Assembly: GCA_900618425.1 (NCBI GenBank)
Contig: UZAN01039587.1
Span: 50,408-114,407 of the forward strand
Direction: 5' to 3'
Length of the DNA: 64,000 nt
From: Echinostoma caproni
Taxonomy: Eukaryota > Platyhelminthes > Trematoda > Plagiorchiida > Echinostomatidae
The position numbers were made by a program, and so were the translations under genes. The notes below the pieces were generated by a model. It was not told the DNA's origin, did not search any database, and was given only the letters and a program-made list of their open reading frames with translations. Position 1 is the first letter of the stretch. Each line of letters opens with the position of its first letter. Shown one piece after another: positions 1 to 12,496 of the stretch.

Positions 1-3000
1 ATCATCTTGTCGGGGTTTCCAATGGAGTGCGATTGGTTGGATTCACTTGAAGTTACGGCGGATTCACTTGAAGTTGAAAAGATATAGTTCTGAAGTGCCC
101 ACACAAACTGTTGAAAACAGATTTTTATCTTTTCAAATCATTGTTCATGATGCGTTCGTTTGTGTTCTGCATGCACGAGGACTTTGGGGACCAATTGGTG
201 GCTTACGCTTATATGATGACGTTGTCATTGTTGGAGGAAAGCAGCGGTTCGCTCACAGAACAAGGACGTTTGGAATAATTCACAGTTTGTTCGTCGCATG
301 ATTGTAAAATAAGTCAAAAGTTTTCCAGCTCCGCTGGCGTAATTTTAAAGGCGATGGAGGTGTAGATTGAGCTGTAACCTAATTATTGTAACTTTACGAT
401 GCAAAGCCGGACACCAAGTGTAATGAATGAGAGAATGGGATTGCCGTCTAATCGTGCATCCATTCAGAACACGGCCTTAATCATTCGAAAACCACCGCTC
501 CATTTTTGCCGCTAATTTACTGTAAGGTACAACCAGGATGTTCTGATACCTTCAAAGTTTACAAGGGAAGTATTCACTATCATTATCTTTACTTGAGTTC
601 AGAGACATTTTGTGAAAGGCATCTACCAAGACAACAAATAGCTCCGAAATTCTGTGCGGTAAAATCCACTCCCAACAAAATCTTTTTGCAGTGATTTTTC
701 TTGTTTCCAACTTCAAACAATAAACCATAGAGCAAGACTATTGATTTCAACTAGTGACGATTTGGAACGCCTTTGTTTTTCTCATTTAGGATGTACTTTC
801 GGTTCACGTACTGCAGTCAGAGTTCCGTCACAAATCAATGCTGTCTGCTGAAGTCCCAGTTTTGTCTCAATCTTCATCGATCCAGGCGTAATCTATTCAT
901 TCGTTGCGCTTCTCGGTCCCAATTTGAACGGATGTATTGCACTGCTTAAACAAAGTGATGCATTGTGACGTGATCAGACTGTTGAAAGGAAAGAATAATC
1001 TTTCAATTATACAATTCGAGAACAAACTGGCGTGCTTTCGGTATGCGGATTTTTTGAACGTACATAACTGGTGATTTCGGGGAGGGAAGGAAGGAAGGAG
1101 GGGGGGGGGGGGGGAGAACACGGTGAAATTCGTCAACTTAAATGCGAAAAATAACAGCAATGGGTACACTATGTTAACCCGCTGAACTAAAGAGGATTAG
1201 TTTGTCTCAAGTAAATTATCGTTGTGATAAACAATCTATTTTCTGTGTTTTATATGTCACGCTTGTCTACATTCCCCGAGAAATCATCACTTACATTGGA
1301 ACTGTAGTTCACAAAATTGACCAAGTTGCTATTTTGACCTACCTTAACCCTATTGAATTTGTCTACTTTCTTGACCGGATATCCGTATCATGAGGCATGA
1401 AATAAGAAAATAAACGCCGATGCAGTCATATCCTTTCTCTCTCTTTTGCATCACATTTAAAGAGAGCTCACTTGTTCATTTTTCATGAGGCAAATTGACT
1501 ATTAGTGCTGAATCACAAAGTGCGACGGTGAGCTACACACACGGAATCTCATTGCCTGATTGTACTCCGATAGGAGCGCGACCGGTCTGTCCTCTCTGAC
1601 CGACAGTGGCTGGGTGATTTCCCTGAGATGTGGATGCGATCAACAAAGGGTCGGGACTAGCACGACGAGGCCATCATCGGTTATCGAAATAAGATGAGAA
1701 TGCCAAGGCGTTGATCTTTTTTTCGCACAAATTTGTAGCATGAGAAAAACTGGTGGTAATTGCATTTGTGTGATCAACTTTTCCTCATCATGTTCTTAAC
1801 GGTTAGGTTGACTGTAGAAGTTCACTGATGGGTGCTAGCTGAGATGGGTGGGTTTGGTAAGAAACACCTAATTGGCAGTTAATTACTGCCTCGGATATTT
1901 GATTCATTGTCCTGTTTTTAAGAATGTAAGATGATCCACACTTGAGTGAAGTGATTCAATGTTTGGTGGACAGCATGATTAAAAATGCAGTGATTTAATC
2001 CATCATAGAAAGACTCGTTGGCGAGGATTTGTGTAAAGTGAAAAAAATATTCAGTCTTTTACGGTTATCATTTTCTTGTTACACGTGTATATATTGTGTA
2101 TGAGGAAAAAATACATTATTTCTGATTCAGAATCTTTGCCGTCTGTTTCAAAAATAGTTTTTAGCATATCCAGTTTTGTATTGGATATTCAGGCGTGAAA
2201 CTACTTTTAAACGTTTGACACGATTCAGAGGGGGGTGCACTTATTGGAACTCATTTTAATGTGGGGATATAACTTAAAAACTCAGTGATGTCAAACCGCT
2301 CGGACGTGATTTGCGATTGCATTGTCCCTGGTGTTAAGGAAGGTGTGCATGAGGACACAGCATTAGTACCCAGATTCATTGAAAGGCATTACCACTCTGT
2401 GAGCAATTTCACAGTCGCCTTAAAGAAGTCCAGAGTATTTTCATCAGTTCTGATCCAATTTTTCACGGATCGTTTGCAAATTCGAACAACTGTTCCAACT
2501 TTTCAATACTTCTTGACAAAGTACGATCAGGTTGAACGAGCACATTGACTAAGGTTGGCGAAAACGCCAACAATTTACAATTGTTTTTATTTGGTTTTAT
2601 TCGGATTGGTGATCAGATGGGTATATTGAGGCGTTTTCGTACACAGAACTCAAACAGTTCGCTTTGAAAAGTACTGACATATGGAGTTTGAAACATGTTC
2701 AGTAGTTCCTGCTTTCGTCATTTGCATATAGATTACTCAATGAGGAGTATCACAAGGACCTTCGTAAGTTTATATTTGTTGATCATTGTATGCATCAATC
2801 AAATATGACAAATTATAACACGGTCTCTCTCTTATATTGATGATTCTCCAATCATTTTTAGCAGTATTCTTGGTTCGAGCATATCAATTTTGCGATACAC
2901 TAATTCTGGTTTTGAACCGGGTTTTCAAATTAACAGGTGAAAGATGACTCTTGGTCTAGTTTACACTGTTACACAACAAACAGTAATAAGTGAAAACTAA

Positions 3001-3100
3001 TCGGATGATGATTTGATTATCAGTAAACCACATACATCGTTCTCAGCGCAATGGATTTGTGCAATCTATTTGTTGTCAAGTGTTCCCTCCATCAACGATA
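1..3100. other. non-coding stretch, no gene recognised
   Basis: I see no conserved domain or convincing exon here. The open frames are short and have the low-complexity composition expected of chance ORFs. A 15-bp unit (GATTCACTTGAAGTT) occurs twice in tandem at 40-54 and 61-75. A purine-rich run ending in a G tract lies at about 1078-1116. The rest is AT-rich single-copy-looking DNA. Confidence 0.6.
1078..1116. repeat. GGAA-rich / poly-G simple repeat
   Basis: An AAGG-type purine run is followed by an uninterrupted tract of about 15 G. G tracts like this can form G-quadruplexes and are prone to length errors in assembly. Confidence 0.8.
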
Positions 3101-3277
3101 GGGGTCAGTTGCCACGAAAAAGATTCCGGGCCCGGAAGAGCGATTTTATCCAAGTAATGGCACCCTGGCAGTACCCGTCCATCAAACTCTAATGCGTACA
3201 CCAACAAAAATAATTCTATACTGCATCGGTGGTCGCGGAGGATAATCAGGACCGCGCTGCCCATTCGATCTAGCGAT

Positions 3278-3595
3278 ATGAGTAGGGAAAAGTGGAATAC
3301 TGCTCAGACATCCCAAACTTTGTTTAACTCTTTGTCTTCCGTACGAACCCCTTTTCTCTTACCGCTTCTTCCGATCCGTAGTATTCTCTCAGACAACCTG
3401 TTCGTCACCCGCCAAAGTTCTTTGCCAAGTAGCGCGATAAATAGTTTACGACAAAATACTTCGCGTATTCTGAAAGGTTCGTCAGTCACAGAATCTGGGG
3501 GTCTTCCACGTGAGGATGCAGATGCGGGTAGGTTAGCAAGCGTGTCTGGGGATCGATGTCTGCTGCTTATCGGAGACGTGAATCCAGGATCCTAG
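3278..3595 (+). mobile_element. possible LINE ORF N-terminal remnant with a 2A-like motif
   Basis: This is a 105-codon open frame without a recognised enzymatic domain. It ends in CLLLIGDVNPGS followed directly by a stop. Many CR1/L2-type non-LTR ORFs carry a self-cleaving 2A-like motif of the form D(V/I)ExNPGP near the N-terminus. The frame here looks like that motif with two residues missing and the final P changed to S, so it should not work. The Ser/Leu/Arg-rich region before it fits such an N-terminal leader. About 70 bp downstream, a reading of 3660-3720 is Cys-rich. Neighbouring retroelement fragments at 4.4-5.5 kb support a transposon origin. This remains a motif-based inference. Confidence 0.3.
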
Positions 3596-3831
3596 GATTA
3601 TAGGCCACTCAATTGTACCGGGGTTGTCTTCGAGCTTCTTCCACTGCGCTTCAGATGATAACGAAGCCCGTTCAGTAGGCCAGTGTGGGCATTGTACTCA
3701 ACAATGCAACCAAAACTGCACTACTCGATTGGATCCCCGTCAACACTAGCTTATGTACGATGCGGCTCCAAGGGTCTATTAGCGTCTAGAAAGGAAGCAA
3801 CACCAAAAGGTTTTTGTTCATCATTTTATCG

Positions 3832-3832
3832 N
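3832..3832. other. single-N assembly join
   Basis: The N sits between two copies of ATTTTATCG, as expected when two overlapping contigs are joined without merging. Confidence 0.7.
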
Positions 3833-4375
3833 ATTTTATCGTATGCAGCGACAAAAGGACGATTTTTATGAAAAACTCACTGAACCCATTCGGTTGAGTA
3901 GAGACTCCGATATAGTTTTTTCGTTCGTCATGGCTAGGAAGAGCCAAGTTCCTCAATAATCATGAGTGCGACACTCAAGTGAGAGCCGTTCCATCCATGG
4001 ATCGCATTTGATTAATACTGTCTTGATTTGTAACGCCTTGGCAAAATTAATCGAGTTTTAAAAAAATAAAGCGGCAAATAACCCAAAGAGTAACTAATTG
4101 GATGCGTCTTTATCCCTCCGAGTTAAACTATTCAGCCTTACCTATACGGCTCTAACGAGAATGGATGAAATCATGCTATGAGCTCTACATTACTACCAGT
4201 GCAAAAAAGAGAGTTTGGCAGTTTCCCGCAGACACCAAAAAGCTTATAATAAGTGCAGGGAAACTGAAGTGAACCTTATTATAAGAAAAACACAGTAGTG
4301 AGCAAGCTCGTTTGCTTTGTTTCTTCTACAGGCCAATACATAACAGTTTATATCAAACTCAGAACGCAGGTCTCA

Positions 4376-4443
4376 GGTGAACATGTTTTCGGGGAGTTCC
4401 TTCTCAAACCAGTACAATCACGTATGAAAATAGCGGGAAGGTG
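4376..4443 (-). repeat. inverted-repeat arm A, 3' side of the Penelope-like fragment
   Basis: This sequence, centred on GTTTTCGGGGAGTTCCTTCTC, is the reverse complement of 4769-4840 with only a few mismatches. It lies just 3' (in element sense) of the Penelope-like fragment at 4477-4765. A related sequence, with the core GAACTCACCGAA, lies 3' of another Penelope-like copy near 23360. It is therefore probably part of the element's 3' UTR or terminal repeat. Confidence 0.6.
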
Positions 4444-4476
4444 TTGTGTTGTTGTTGAATAGTCAAGATCAAATAA

Positions 4477-4765
4477 TTATAGCAACAGGGTAGGGGTAGG
4501 GATACGTTCGTCTCTTGGGCCAGGGACCTTTAAGTGCCTGAACAAATGTTTTGAGCACAATTCTGGTTTCAACAAGCGGATGATGATTGCCTCGGCTGTT
4601 GTTAGCGTTTTATTTGGAACAGCCTTGGATTTGTGTTGTGGGACCCGATAAATGATGGTGAAAGCCAAATTGGCATCTATCAAACTGTGCAACAATCGAA
4701 CTAGAAATAACTCCGATTCCTCGGTGTCTAAGCCAAGTGGGTTGATGTTCCTTGATGCCTGGCAG
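4477..4765 (-). mobile_element. Penelope-like element, C-terminal GIY-YIG fragment
   Basis: The minus-strand frame reads through the end of a Penelope-like ORF. The segment HSLIDANLAFTIIYRVP and the terminal signature TAEAIIIRLLKPELCSKHLF align by eye with the other copies here: TAEEVGIRLHHPPLCAQKQF at 37.6 kb, AEAIAIRLLCPNLCAQKGLV at 62.7 kb and PPLCAQKQF at 15.4 kb. Only the last ~90 residues survive. The N-terminal reverse transcriptase and the catalytic half of the nuclease are missing, so this is a dead fragment. It sits between the two arms of an inverted repeat. Confidence 0.75.
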
Positions 4766-4768
4766 TAC

Positions 4769-4840
4769 CCTCCCGCTAGTTTCTTGCATAAATATGATTG
4801 TACTGGCTTGAGAAGGAACTCACCGAAAACATGTTTACCT
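4769..4840 (+). repeat. inverted-repeat arm B around the Penelope-like fragment
   Basis: This is the partner of 4376-4443 in opposite orientation, with shared cores GAAGGAACTC and CCGAAAACATGTT. Weaker similarity continues outward to about 4885. Penelope-family elements are known for partial and inverted terminal repeats, so this may be a rearranged insertion rather than a DNA transposon TIR. Confidence 0.6.
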
Positions 4841-4988
4841 ACGATTATGACTAGGGGCTTATTTTGTGATTATATCAAACTGTTTAGTAGAGGGGGGTTA
4901 TCGTGGCAAAGAAATATTCAAACTTCCAGTTCCATGACCGGATAACGCTCCCAATTCGGTCTTCGCTCATGTGCATTGGTTCGGGTCA

Positions 4989-5460
4989 TTAGGGGTGGGT
5001 GGGGGATGGCTGTGTGGTGTGTAGTGTTTGCCATGGAAGACCAAGTGTTCTTACAAATTGTTTTTGGGAGCATAGAGAGGTGGGGATTATATAGGCTGAT
5101 TCCGATCGTGTCCGTTGTAGTCGGAATGCTACTCTTAAGTTGCCTAGATCGATGACTGCGAACGACGTAGATGAGTCGAAACTCCTCGGCTGCATCAACT
5201 ACGTGGTTTCATTCCATTAGGTGTGAAACAATCTAACTGTCGATCGTCTTAATTACTCCAATATTCAACCAAGCCGGGTGATGCTCAAGGACTCGTTCAG
5301 ATAAACGTCTGCTCGTGCGGCCAATGTATTTTGGCCCAATGCAATAGGTAATCGATATCCTTATCGGTCGACCAACGGAACAATGTCGATTATTTTCGGG
5401 GGCACCGTTCGATCGCACATCCGTACTACCGTTGGAATCAGTCAGGTTAAAAATCAACAT
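4989..5460 (-). mobile_element. Penelope-like element, GIY-YIG endonuclease fragment (frameshifted)
   Basis: The minus strand from about 5460 encodes YIGRTSRRLSERVLEHHPAW, the conserved YIG and catalytic-Arg part of a Penelope-type GIY-YIG nuclease. The coding then breaks in frame near 5225 and resumes as LCSQKQFVRTLGLPW, the usual C-terminus, ending about 5000. The order of motifs matches the longer copy at 37.6-38.0 kb. At least one frameshift or stop separates the two parts, so no functional protein can be made. Reverse-transcriptase sequence upstream was not recognised. Confidence 0.8.
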
Positions 5461-5469
5461 TCTACCGCC

Positions 5470-8400
5470 TTGAATGAGATCAGTTGACTTTGAAGACTAT
5501 TTTGAGCTAATTCTAAAAGCACTAATCCTAAGTTGTCTATATCAGTTCACAGGTGTCAAAGGTGTTTGTTATATTAGTTTATCTACGTTTGATTCGCTTG
5601 GTAGAATTTTGGTGACTTTCCTTATTCTAAGACAGTTTATCTGCGAGGCAACTATTTCTTTTGGTTAACGTTGACGTTTTGTGTTTAAACCACAACATCC
5701 TTAAGGTTTATTGTGAGCAATATATGTGGACCAATGTCAGATACATACTTTTGAATACTGCTTGAAACATGTTACTGGGAAGTTTGAAACAACAGGCTTT
5801 CTTCTATGCTGCAAAATGAACAAATAGTCTGATTTACATCATGAGTAGTCCGTATCGCGTCTAAGTTAAGCTTCACTGATATGGTTTTATCGCAGTGGCA
5901 ATAACAAGCTGGTTTGGAGAAAAGAAATGTGGAGCATATCAATCAAAATATCATTCCTCAAGTTACACCAACTAACATGTATTCCTGTCTTCAGTTCCAT
6001 TATTCATCAACATTGGTCTGTTTATGCCAACACGGTTTTCGAAAGGGGGAATTTACGCGGCAGTGTTTGAGCCATACCAGTGAAATGTCTGAAGGGACAT
6101 GAACGTGAGTGCATGCATATTTAACTTTGACATTGGTTCGGTCGATTTAAAATGTGCTTGCTTTTTGAGTTGGGTTTGAAGCTCGAATGCGGCGGACGTG
6201 ATTCTATGATAGTCTATTTTGACCAGTAGTAAACTGAGTATGGAATAACATCGTACCTAACGGGAACAAATGACTAAACATACTGACGTGATATTATATG
6301 GAATAATGATCAAGTTCCCAGAATCAAAGTGTATGATATTGCTGCTAGGATCAAAGCATATTATTGTCAAATTTTGTCATATTTATTAAACAATGATGGT
6401 CAAACTGTATGTCGCATTTAGATTGGTCCTGTTTTGTTTGGAATAACTGTCTATCTGTCACCCTCTCGGTCTCCGATAGATGNAGATGAAATTCAGCTAG
6501 GGAGTTATATTCGCACGTTTGCATTAGATTAGAGTGCAGAAACACACCGAAGCGCAGACGGTTGGGTAGTGTCTCGAGCTGAATGCAGACTCAATCAGTC
6601 AATCCTGATTACCCCTCTAGAGCCAAAACCATCTGCTTCGGACAGATGCTCCTTCGTTGAGCTCAGTCTGAAATTTGTCCAAGAGGATTTTTCATTTGCT
6701 CGATACCTGTCCTCCACGGCTGATTGTGTGTGATTGCATTTGAATTCCCCATCCCGGATCGGATGCAAATTACATTTGGCACACACTGATTGTGTATTTC
6801 GTCTAGGTTTCCAATCACGTGGGGTTTTTGACGGATCTTTCCACCTTCGTGGCATTTTGAAACACATTTCATATTCCAAGTTGTCGGTTTGCTGAGAGAA
6901 AAAAATAGGCCGAAGCCAAAATTACGTTTCACTTAGTGAACTGGTTTTTGAAACTGATTAGGCCTTGAACACGTCGTGAAATTTCAAATTTACTATGAAC
7001 CTAATTTTTTTCTAATTACCTACAAAGCTTGGGTGAAAAATGGTTCTATGGTTTCATATTATGTTATTCCTAACAAACATACAACTTGTTTGGTCCTAGA
7101 GAGATCACTGAAAGATTTAAAACGTCACTGGAGGTTTGAGCCCATACATTTTATCAATGCGCATTACGTTGGATGTTGGGGTATATCTCAATAAATTTAA
7201 CTGATTCACGCTCTACTGGAGGAAAAACAGTCATATTTAGAGACAATATTGTTCACTTTGAGGTAAACGCTTTCAACAGTGCACGTCGATAATGTTTACA
7301 AATGAAGTTTCTAACCGTGTTTTTACTCGTATCTTATCACTCACGCCAAAACCGTTCGTTTAAGTAGGCTTTTGTGCACTTCGAATATGGTAGTCTCGAA
7401 GCCAATAAATCACAAGGGTCCTTCAAGGTCAGTGGACTGAACTTTAAAGATAGACCTTGTTCATTCACGTGATCAAGTGTCACATGAGTCGTCATTATGG
7501 GTCGTCGATACTGCCAAAAAGATTTATCTGTTGGATTTGAGAAAAAAGGACAGTTCTGCCTTGGTCACACGAAGGAATAATCACTTATAGTGGCTCATTT
7601 CCGATTCGAAAGGTAGCAGTTTCACCTCGTGCTAATGCACTCAACTAGCCGGTACCAAAGCAATAGGGCATTGATTCCCAGAGGGAGTCTAAGGAAGAGT
7701 ATCTCACCAAAACACTGTTAAGATAGCGCAGGCCTTTCACGTGATCAGTTCGAAATAAATGAAACCAGGTTAATAACATTGCATGATTTTTATCCTGACC
7801 GAGGTTACTTCATGTCAACTCGTGTCCATTACTGACAAATACATTGTTTCCATAGGATTGACATTGACTTTAAAATAGTCTATATAAATGTAGATCGGGG
7901 AAGGCAAGTGGGCACCAACTCAGAAACAAGGTAATAAACAGGCATTTTGTTGTCACAGAAGAGCTTTCCATCGGCTGATCACACTGAACTTAGCGATCTT
8001 GAGTGTTCCAGTATTATCTTTAGTACGCAACACTTGAAAATCTCCACTTTTGGTCGCCGTGGTCTTGCTTCATCAGCTGGCATTTGACAATTGAATGGCT
8101 CAATATGTTGCACGTAGGGCATGTGTTGCTAATCCGCTTCAATGACTCTGGCACAGCAAAACCCACGTTAAAAGTTACATTTGCGTACCGGGGCAGTTGA
8201 GAGAAATCATCCAAAACCCAAACAGTCCGATATTCCTGGTCTCACTTAGCTTTCTCACAATAGTCAGATCAAATGTCATGATACTTATACATTTCTTAAA
8301 AATTTGGTAGAATTTAAAGCAAACTGCAGGAAGAATATACGTTAGAAACTATTGAATTTTATGCATGACGACTAAAGAAACATCATTATCTCTTTAGCTT

Positions 8401-10110
8401 CTCACGGTAATCATAGTTCCACCAATATATTGTTCTGATACTGTTAGTCACACGTTCAATTAAGTTGAGTTCATGTTTTTGGTAGCCAGCGCTCCCATCC
8501 ACGTCATCCAAGATTGGTTTGTCACGCTCAGGGACAGCAGAATTTACGAAAGAAAGTGCTACTAGCAAACGCCTATCTTATGATTTTAACGAAACGAAAA
8601 TACAATCGGACGTGGTGTGATCCAAAATATAATAAATTATTTTTATTAGCCTGTTTTGATTATTTAACCAGATGAGTGACAACTTAGGATTGACTTCACA
8701 TATTAATGCATGCGCGATCGAGTTCATCCAGCTCAATCTGGAAGTGGGTTGAACCTCTGTGAAATTCCGAAAACCGTGCACACTGTAGTTGGAAGTACAG
8801 TTGCAGCTGCGGTGACATCCATGTGGATAGAACAGGATTGCTCTCTGACCCAATGAACGATGCACCATAGAACATATTTTTTTTACTGAACTCACACCAC
8901 ACCTGAACGACACAAAATGAATGTAAGTAAAACAGTCTCTTTGACTGCTAACATCCGGTGACAGCATGTCATCAGGTGGACCTCGTTTATATTCATTGAG
9001 TGACTGCACTCCGAAACCGCTAACGTGATACGAAACAATGCTAAGCTTAATGCACATACAATTGTATCAGGCGCATTCAGCCAACTGATTCATTTCTTCC
9101 TGTTGCGTGCTGATCATCCTACAACCTTCTTACATTGTTTTGCATTCGCAAGGACAATATGTGAAACACATCGTCCAACTTCTTTGCATGCCCTAACATG
9201 TACTTAGTGATCAGGGATGACAGGCTTTTACGCAAGCAATTGTGCGAAGTGATCGTAAAGTTTGCATCTCAAAACTTTTACCTTCTTTCCTATACTCATG
9301 CATATTTGATTTCCACTTGACTGGTTGCATCTGCCGATCAGTGAATAGATTTTGTCCTGGATACCGTCGTGTGGATATCGTTTGCATCGTTTATTGAACT
9401 TTACGCACAAAAAATAGTATTCATAAACGGTATTCCCAGGTAACGCTGTCAGGCAATTCCACATGCATCAATTTTCGCGTTTCCCGTTCTCCATGATACG
9501 CTCATGGGGACCAGTCATGCGATCAGCCTTGCGATGCAGTGGGAACGCATAGAGAGCTCGAGAACATGCATGACCGATTTTACCCATACCCAACATAACT
9601 TATTCATAGTTGAATCGATCGTCGCGTGATATGTGGGTAACTGTTACTGTATACATCTTCATGTTCGCAATCCGTGATTGTTTTAACTATGGAACCGCAT
9701 CGGATAATATTCACAATATTCACCTTGACAATCAAATACCGGAATACTTGTGCAATGCCTAATTTTTTTTCATTATGTACCACCGGGATTCGTTTATACA
9801 CCTTGTTGGTTATTCAACCTGTTGTCAATGGGTGATTAACGCCATTTCAATATTCTTAGTAGTATTATTCGGAGTGGGTTCGGTTCTTCTCATCCGCGAA
9901 CTTTACGATTAACTTTGAATTAAACCTGATCTTTCCCCGCACCCACGAAAAGCACTTTGTTTACTTATCACACGGTTTGTGAATGTAAGTGACTAATCCG
10001 AACGATTTAATAAAGACAAACTGATTACTCATTGGTTATGTCTGGCATAAACAATCAGTCTCTTGTCTCCAAAAAATAAAAGTTCATTGTTGACTTTTCC
10101 CGGTTCTTCC
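5470..10110. other. non-coding stretch, no gene recognised
   Basis: No domain, exon or RNA gene was recognised on either strand. The longest open frame is 159 codons on the minus strand (8578-9057); it matches no family I know and has no signal peptide or clear membrane segment. A TATA-like CTATATAAATG occurs near 7878 without an adjacent convincing gene. A single N at 6483 marks an assembly join. Confidence 0.5.
6483..6483. other. single-N assembly join
   Basis: The short repeat AGATG flanks the N on both sides (with one base offset on the left), as at the other joins. Confidence 0.5.
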
Positions 10111-10119
10111 TTCTTTTCT

Positions 10120-10285
10120 GAATTGATGAATTGCCTATAAATGCGATGGTATTGTTTGTGATAACCAACAAAGAGCACCAGACAGTTGTTTCGTCCTGTT
10201 CGGGACTCGACAGCAGCGCGTACTTTTTGTGTCCCTGTCAGGACTCTGATTGTGATTTTTCGGGCTGGGACTTCCATCGCATTTA
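10120..10285 (-). mobile_element. hammerhead SINE, subfamily B, copy 1
   Basis: Read on the minus strand, this shares a colinear block with the copy at 29.3 kb: GAAGTC(C/G)CAGCC, GAGTCCTGACA, a hammerhead-like core, then CTCTTTGT and GCATTTA in the tail. The tRNA-derived head is degraded: B-box remnant AATCAGAGTCC, versus an intact GGTTCGAGTCC in the 29.3-kb copy. The tRNA-like head followed by a hammerhead is the layout known for schistosome Sm-alpha SINEs. Confidence 0.7.
10175..10219 (-). ncRNA. decayed hammerhead ribozyme (SINE B, 10 kb)
   Basis: On the minus strand the order is stem I GCGCTG, core CTGTCGA (consensus CUGANGA), stem II GTCC/GGAC, GAAA, short stem III, then GTC and the stem I return strand TGGTGC. 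Core residue A6 is replaced by T. Stem III reads CAACTG instead of the self-complementary CAGCTG. Cleavage would fall between window positions 10180 and 10181, but activity is unlikely. Confidence 0.65.
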
Positions 10286-10680
10286 TATACATACAAACAT
10301 TGGGGAATTAACGATCTCACAAGGAGTGAAACCCACAACCAACATCATCAATAGTACCTGGTGCCTGTGAAAAAACCGAATGGGCTGCGCCAAACATTCA
10401 GCATCTAAAACTGAATTACCTACTCCAAGTATCCATGATTTGAATCCATTTCTGATCGGAAACATCGCTAAAGACACTGAACAGTGCTTTCCTTTGATGA
10501 ATGACACGGTACGAATACTTGACAGTTTCAGTTGTTACCAAACGATAAATTCCCTTTACCGACCCAAATAAACAATTGGGCCCTCGTAAGTGGCTGTTCC
10601 CTACTCTCTATTGATAATGGCATCCTGTTGATAAGACGAAACGCAGGCAGTCAAGCGCTGCTTAATGAAACCCCTACGAG

Positions 10681-10723
10681 GCTGATGGATGGATGGGTGG
10701 CATAATGGATGGATGGATGGATG
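10681..10723. repeat. (GGAT)n microsatellite
   Basis: GATG/GGAT tetranucleotide units are repeated in two runs with a short interruption. Confidence 0.85.
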
Positions 10724-10825
10724 CTGAATCATCATGGTTACGTAGCGTGAAGTAAGCCTCGGCAATAGGTTATAACTTATCAACCTGTTCGAATGTAATG
10801 AATTCTCCTCGTCACCACCCAATTG

Positions 10826-12496
10826 GAACGTATGAACCCAAGGACGATACCGCCCTAGTGTTTTCTAAAACAATGACATAAGCACTTGTTCGGTTGTTTA
10901 TCCAACTAATTTGCGATCTCAGTAATAATTTAGATACATTTGTTTGTCGGAATGTTTTGCAGCGGTTAATGTTGGATCACCAACATGTATAAAGATTGCT
11001 GTTCCCAGTCTAGCATTTTATCCGTTGGGATCAAAGCTGTAAGGGACCGAAGACGAAGTTACATCCTATGCAGAAATCAAAAACATTTGGGTATCAGAAC
11101 GTTGTTTCAGATACAGTGCTAGAAAGTATCATCAGTTCAATTCTGGGTTGCTCGTAATACGGTTAGAGCAAACAATGCCCAGATAATAAACCAAATTTAA
11201 TTTAAATCACTGAAAGAATAATGCATCCTCCTTGTCCCAATTTTGCATCCCGTGTATGCTCATAATGGCGAACATTTTGATCTCCCCGGGCTTTCGCGAT
11301 TAATGAATGACTACGCTACTTGTGACCGACAATTGAAACCAGGGTGGTCGGTGGGTTCAAGACCAAACAAAACAATACTGACCCATAATTTTGCGAATTG
11401 CAAAAGTCAGGAAATCCGTGAATAGTATCAACCAGCCAAACGTTCTTTTATTTTAGGGTAAATTGTTGTTTGCCTTAGTCGAAAATCCGATATTGAAGAA
11501 GACGCACATAGTTGTCAATTGGTGAGAATTAAACGGTCCAAAATCCCCTGACAAATGATCACAAAACGCACTCGAGGGTTCGAGACCTGTCACGCACCGC
11601 TGGACAAGCATTCAATTTGAAATCTTTGAGGCATACAGTAGTGGGCTGAGTGAGGATGCAAAGAGTCTTTTTTGAGTTGTTCATTGAGTACCAGTTTGAG
11701 AGAATAGCACTAATTGGTCGAAGTTGCTCGCATTTTTCCACATTATGTATCCCCAAGAATATCGTCATTAGGAGAAACAACCTGAAGTGAGCGATATTTG
11801 ACCGCAGCGATTTCAGAGCACAGACGCAGGCCTAAATCTCCAGTTCTATTAAATATTAAATAAACACGAATTTTCAGTTTTAGCTTCCCTGGAACATCAC
11901 ATTGGTGTTTGATACTTCTTTTTCTCATCTGTTTATCGGTTCAGCTATGGAAATTTTTGTAGCAATTGAAAAGTACTCAAACTCCGCCACACATTACAAT
12001 CCCATTGAAAATCATCAGCTTTCAGATAAGTCTTGTAAGCTGCAGTTCGAAAGTCGCCTTTGCATACGTTTTTGACGAATTTGGAGATTTCAAGTAGAGC
12101 TTTTATAGGCGTCCATAGGTTGATTGTCTCTACGGCCCAACATCGGTGGATATTGTAGTTGCTTATTGCGTAATGTAAACATCTTTAAATTTCTATTCAG
12201 CAACCATCATGTCGACGACCAGAGAGAGATTTCATGCAATCAGTTCCCTTTAACATTTTCATGAGAGCAAGAACAACTGAGAGACAATTGTCTACCAGGA
12301 CAGCAGAGCATGCACCGAGAAATTTGGCGTCTAACGGGTCCAAGCTTCCGTCATAAACTGGATTGCAAAGAATGTGATAAACCTAGGGACACCTTTCGTG
12401 TCTTGATCCGCCACAAAGGTAGTCATCTACTACCGCTTGCTGAAGCTGCTGCCATTCGACGTTACAAGTCCAATTTATGTAAATGTTTCAAATGAC
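10826..12496. other. non-coding stretch, no gene recognised
   Basis: Only short chance ORFs are present. A weak B-box-like GGTTCAAGACC occurs near 11356, but no A box or tRNA fold goes with it. Confidence 0.5.
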
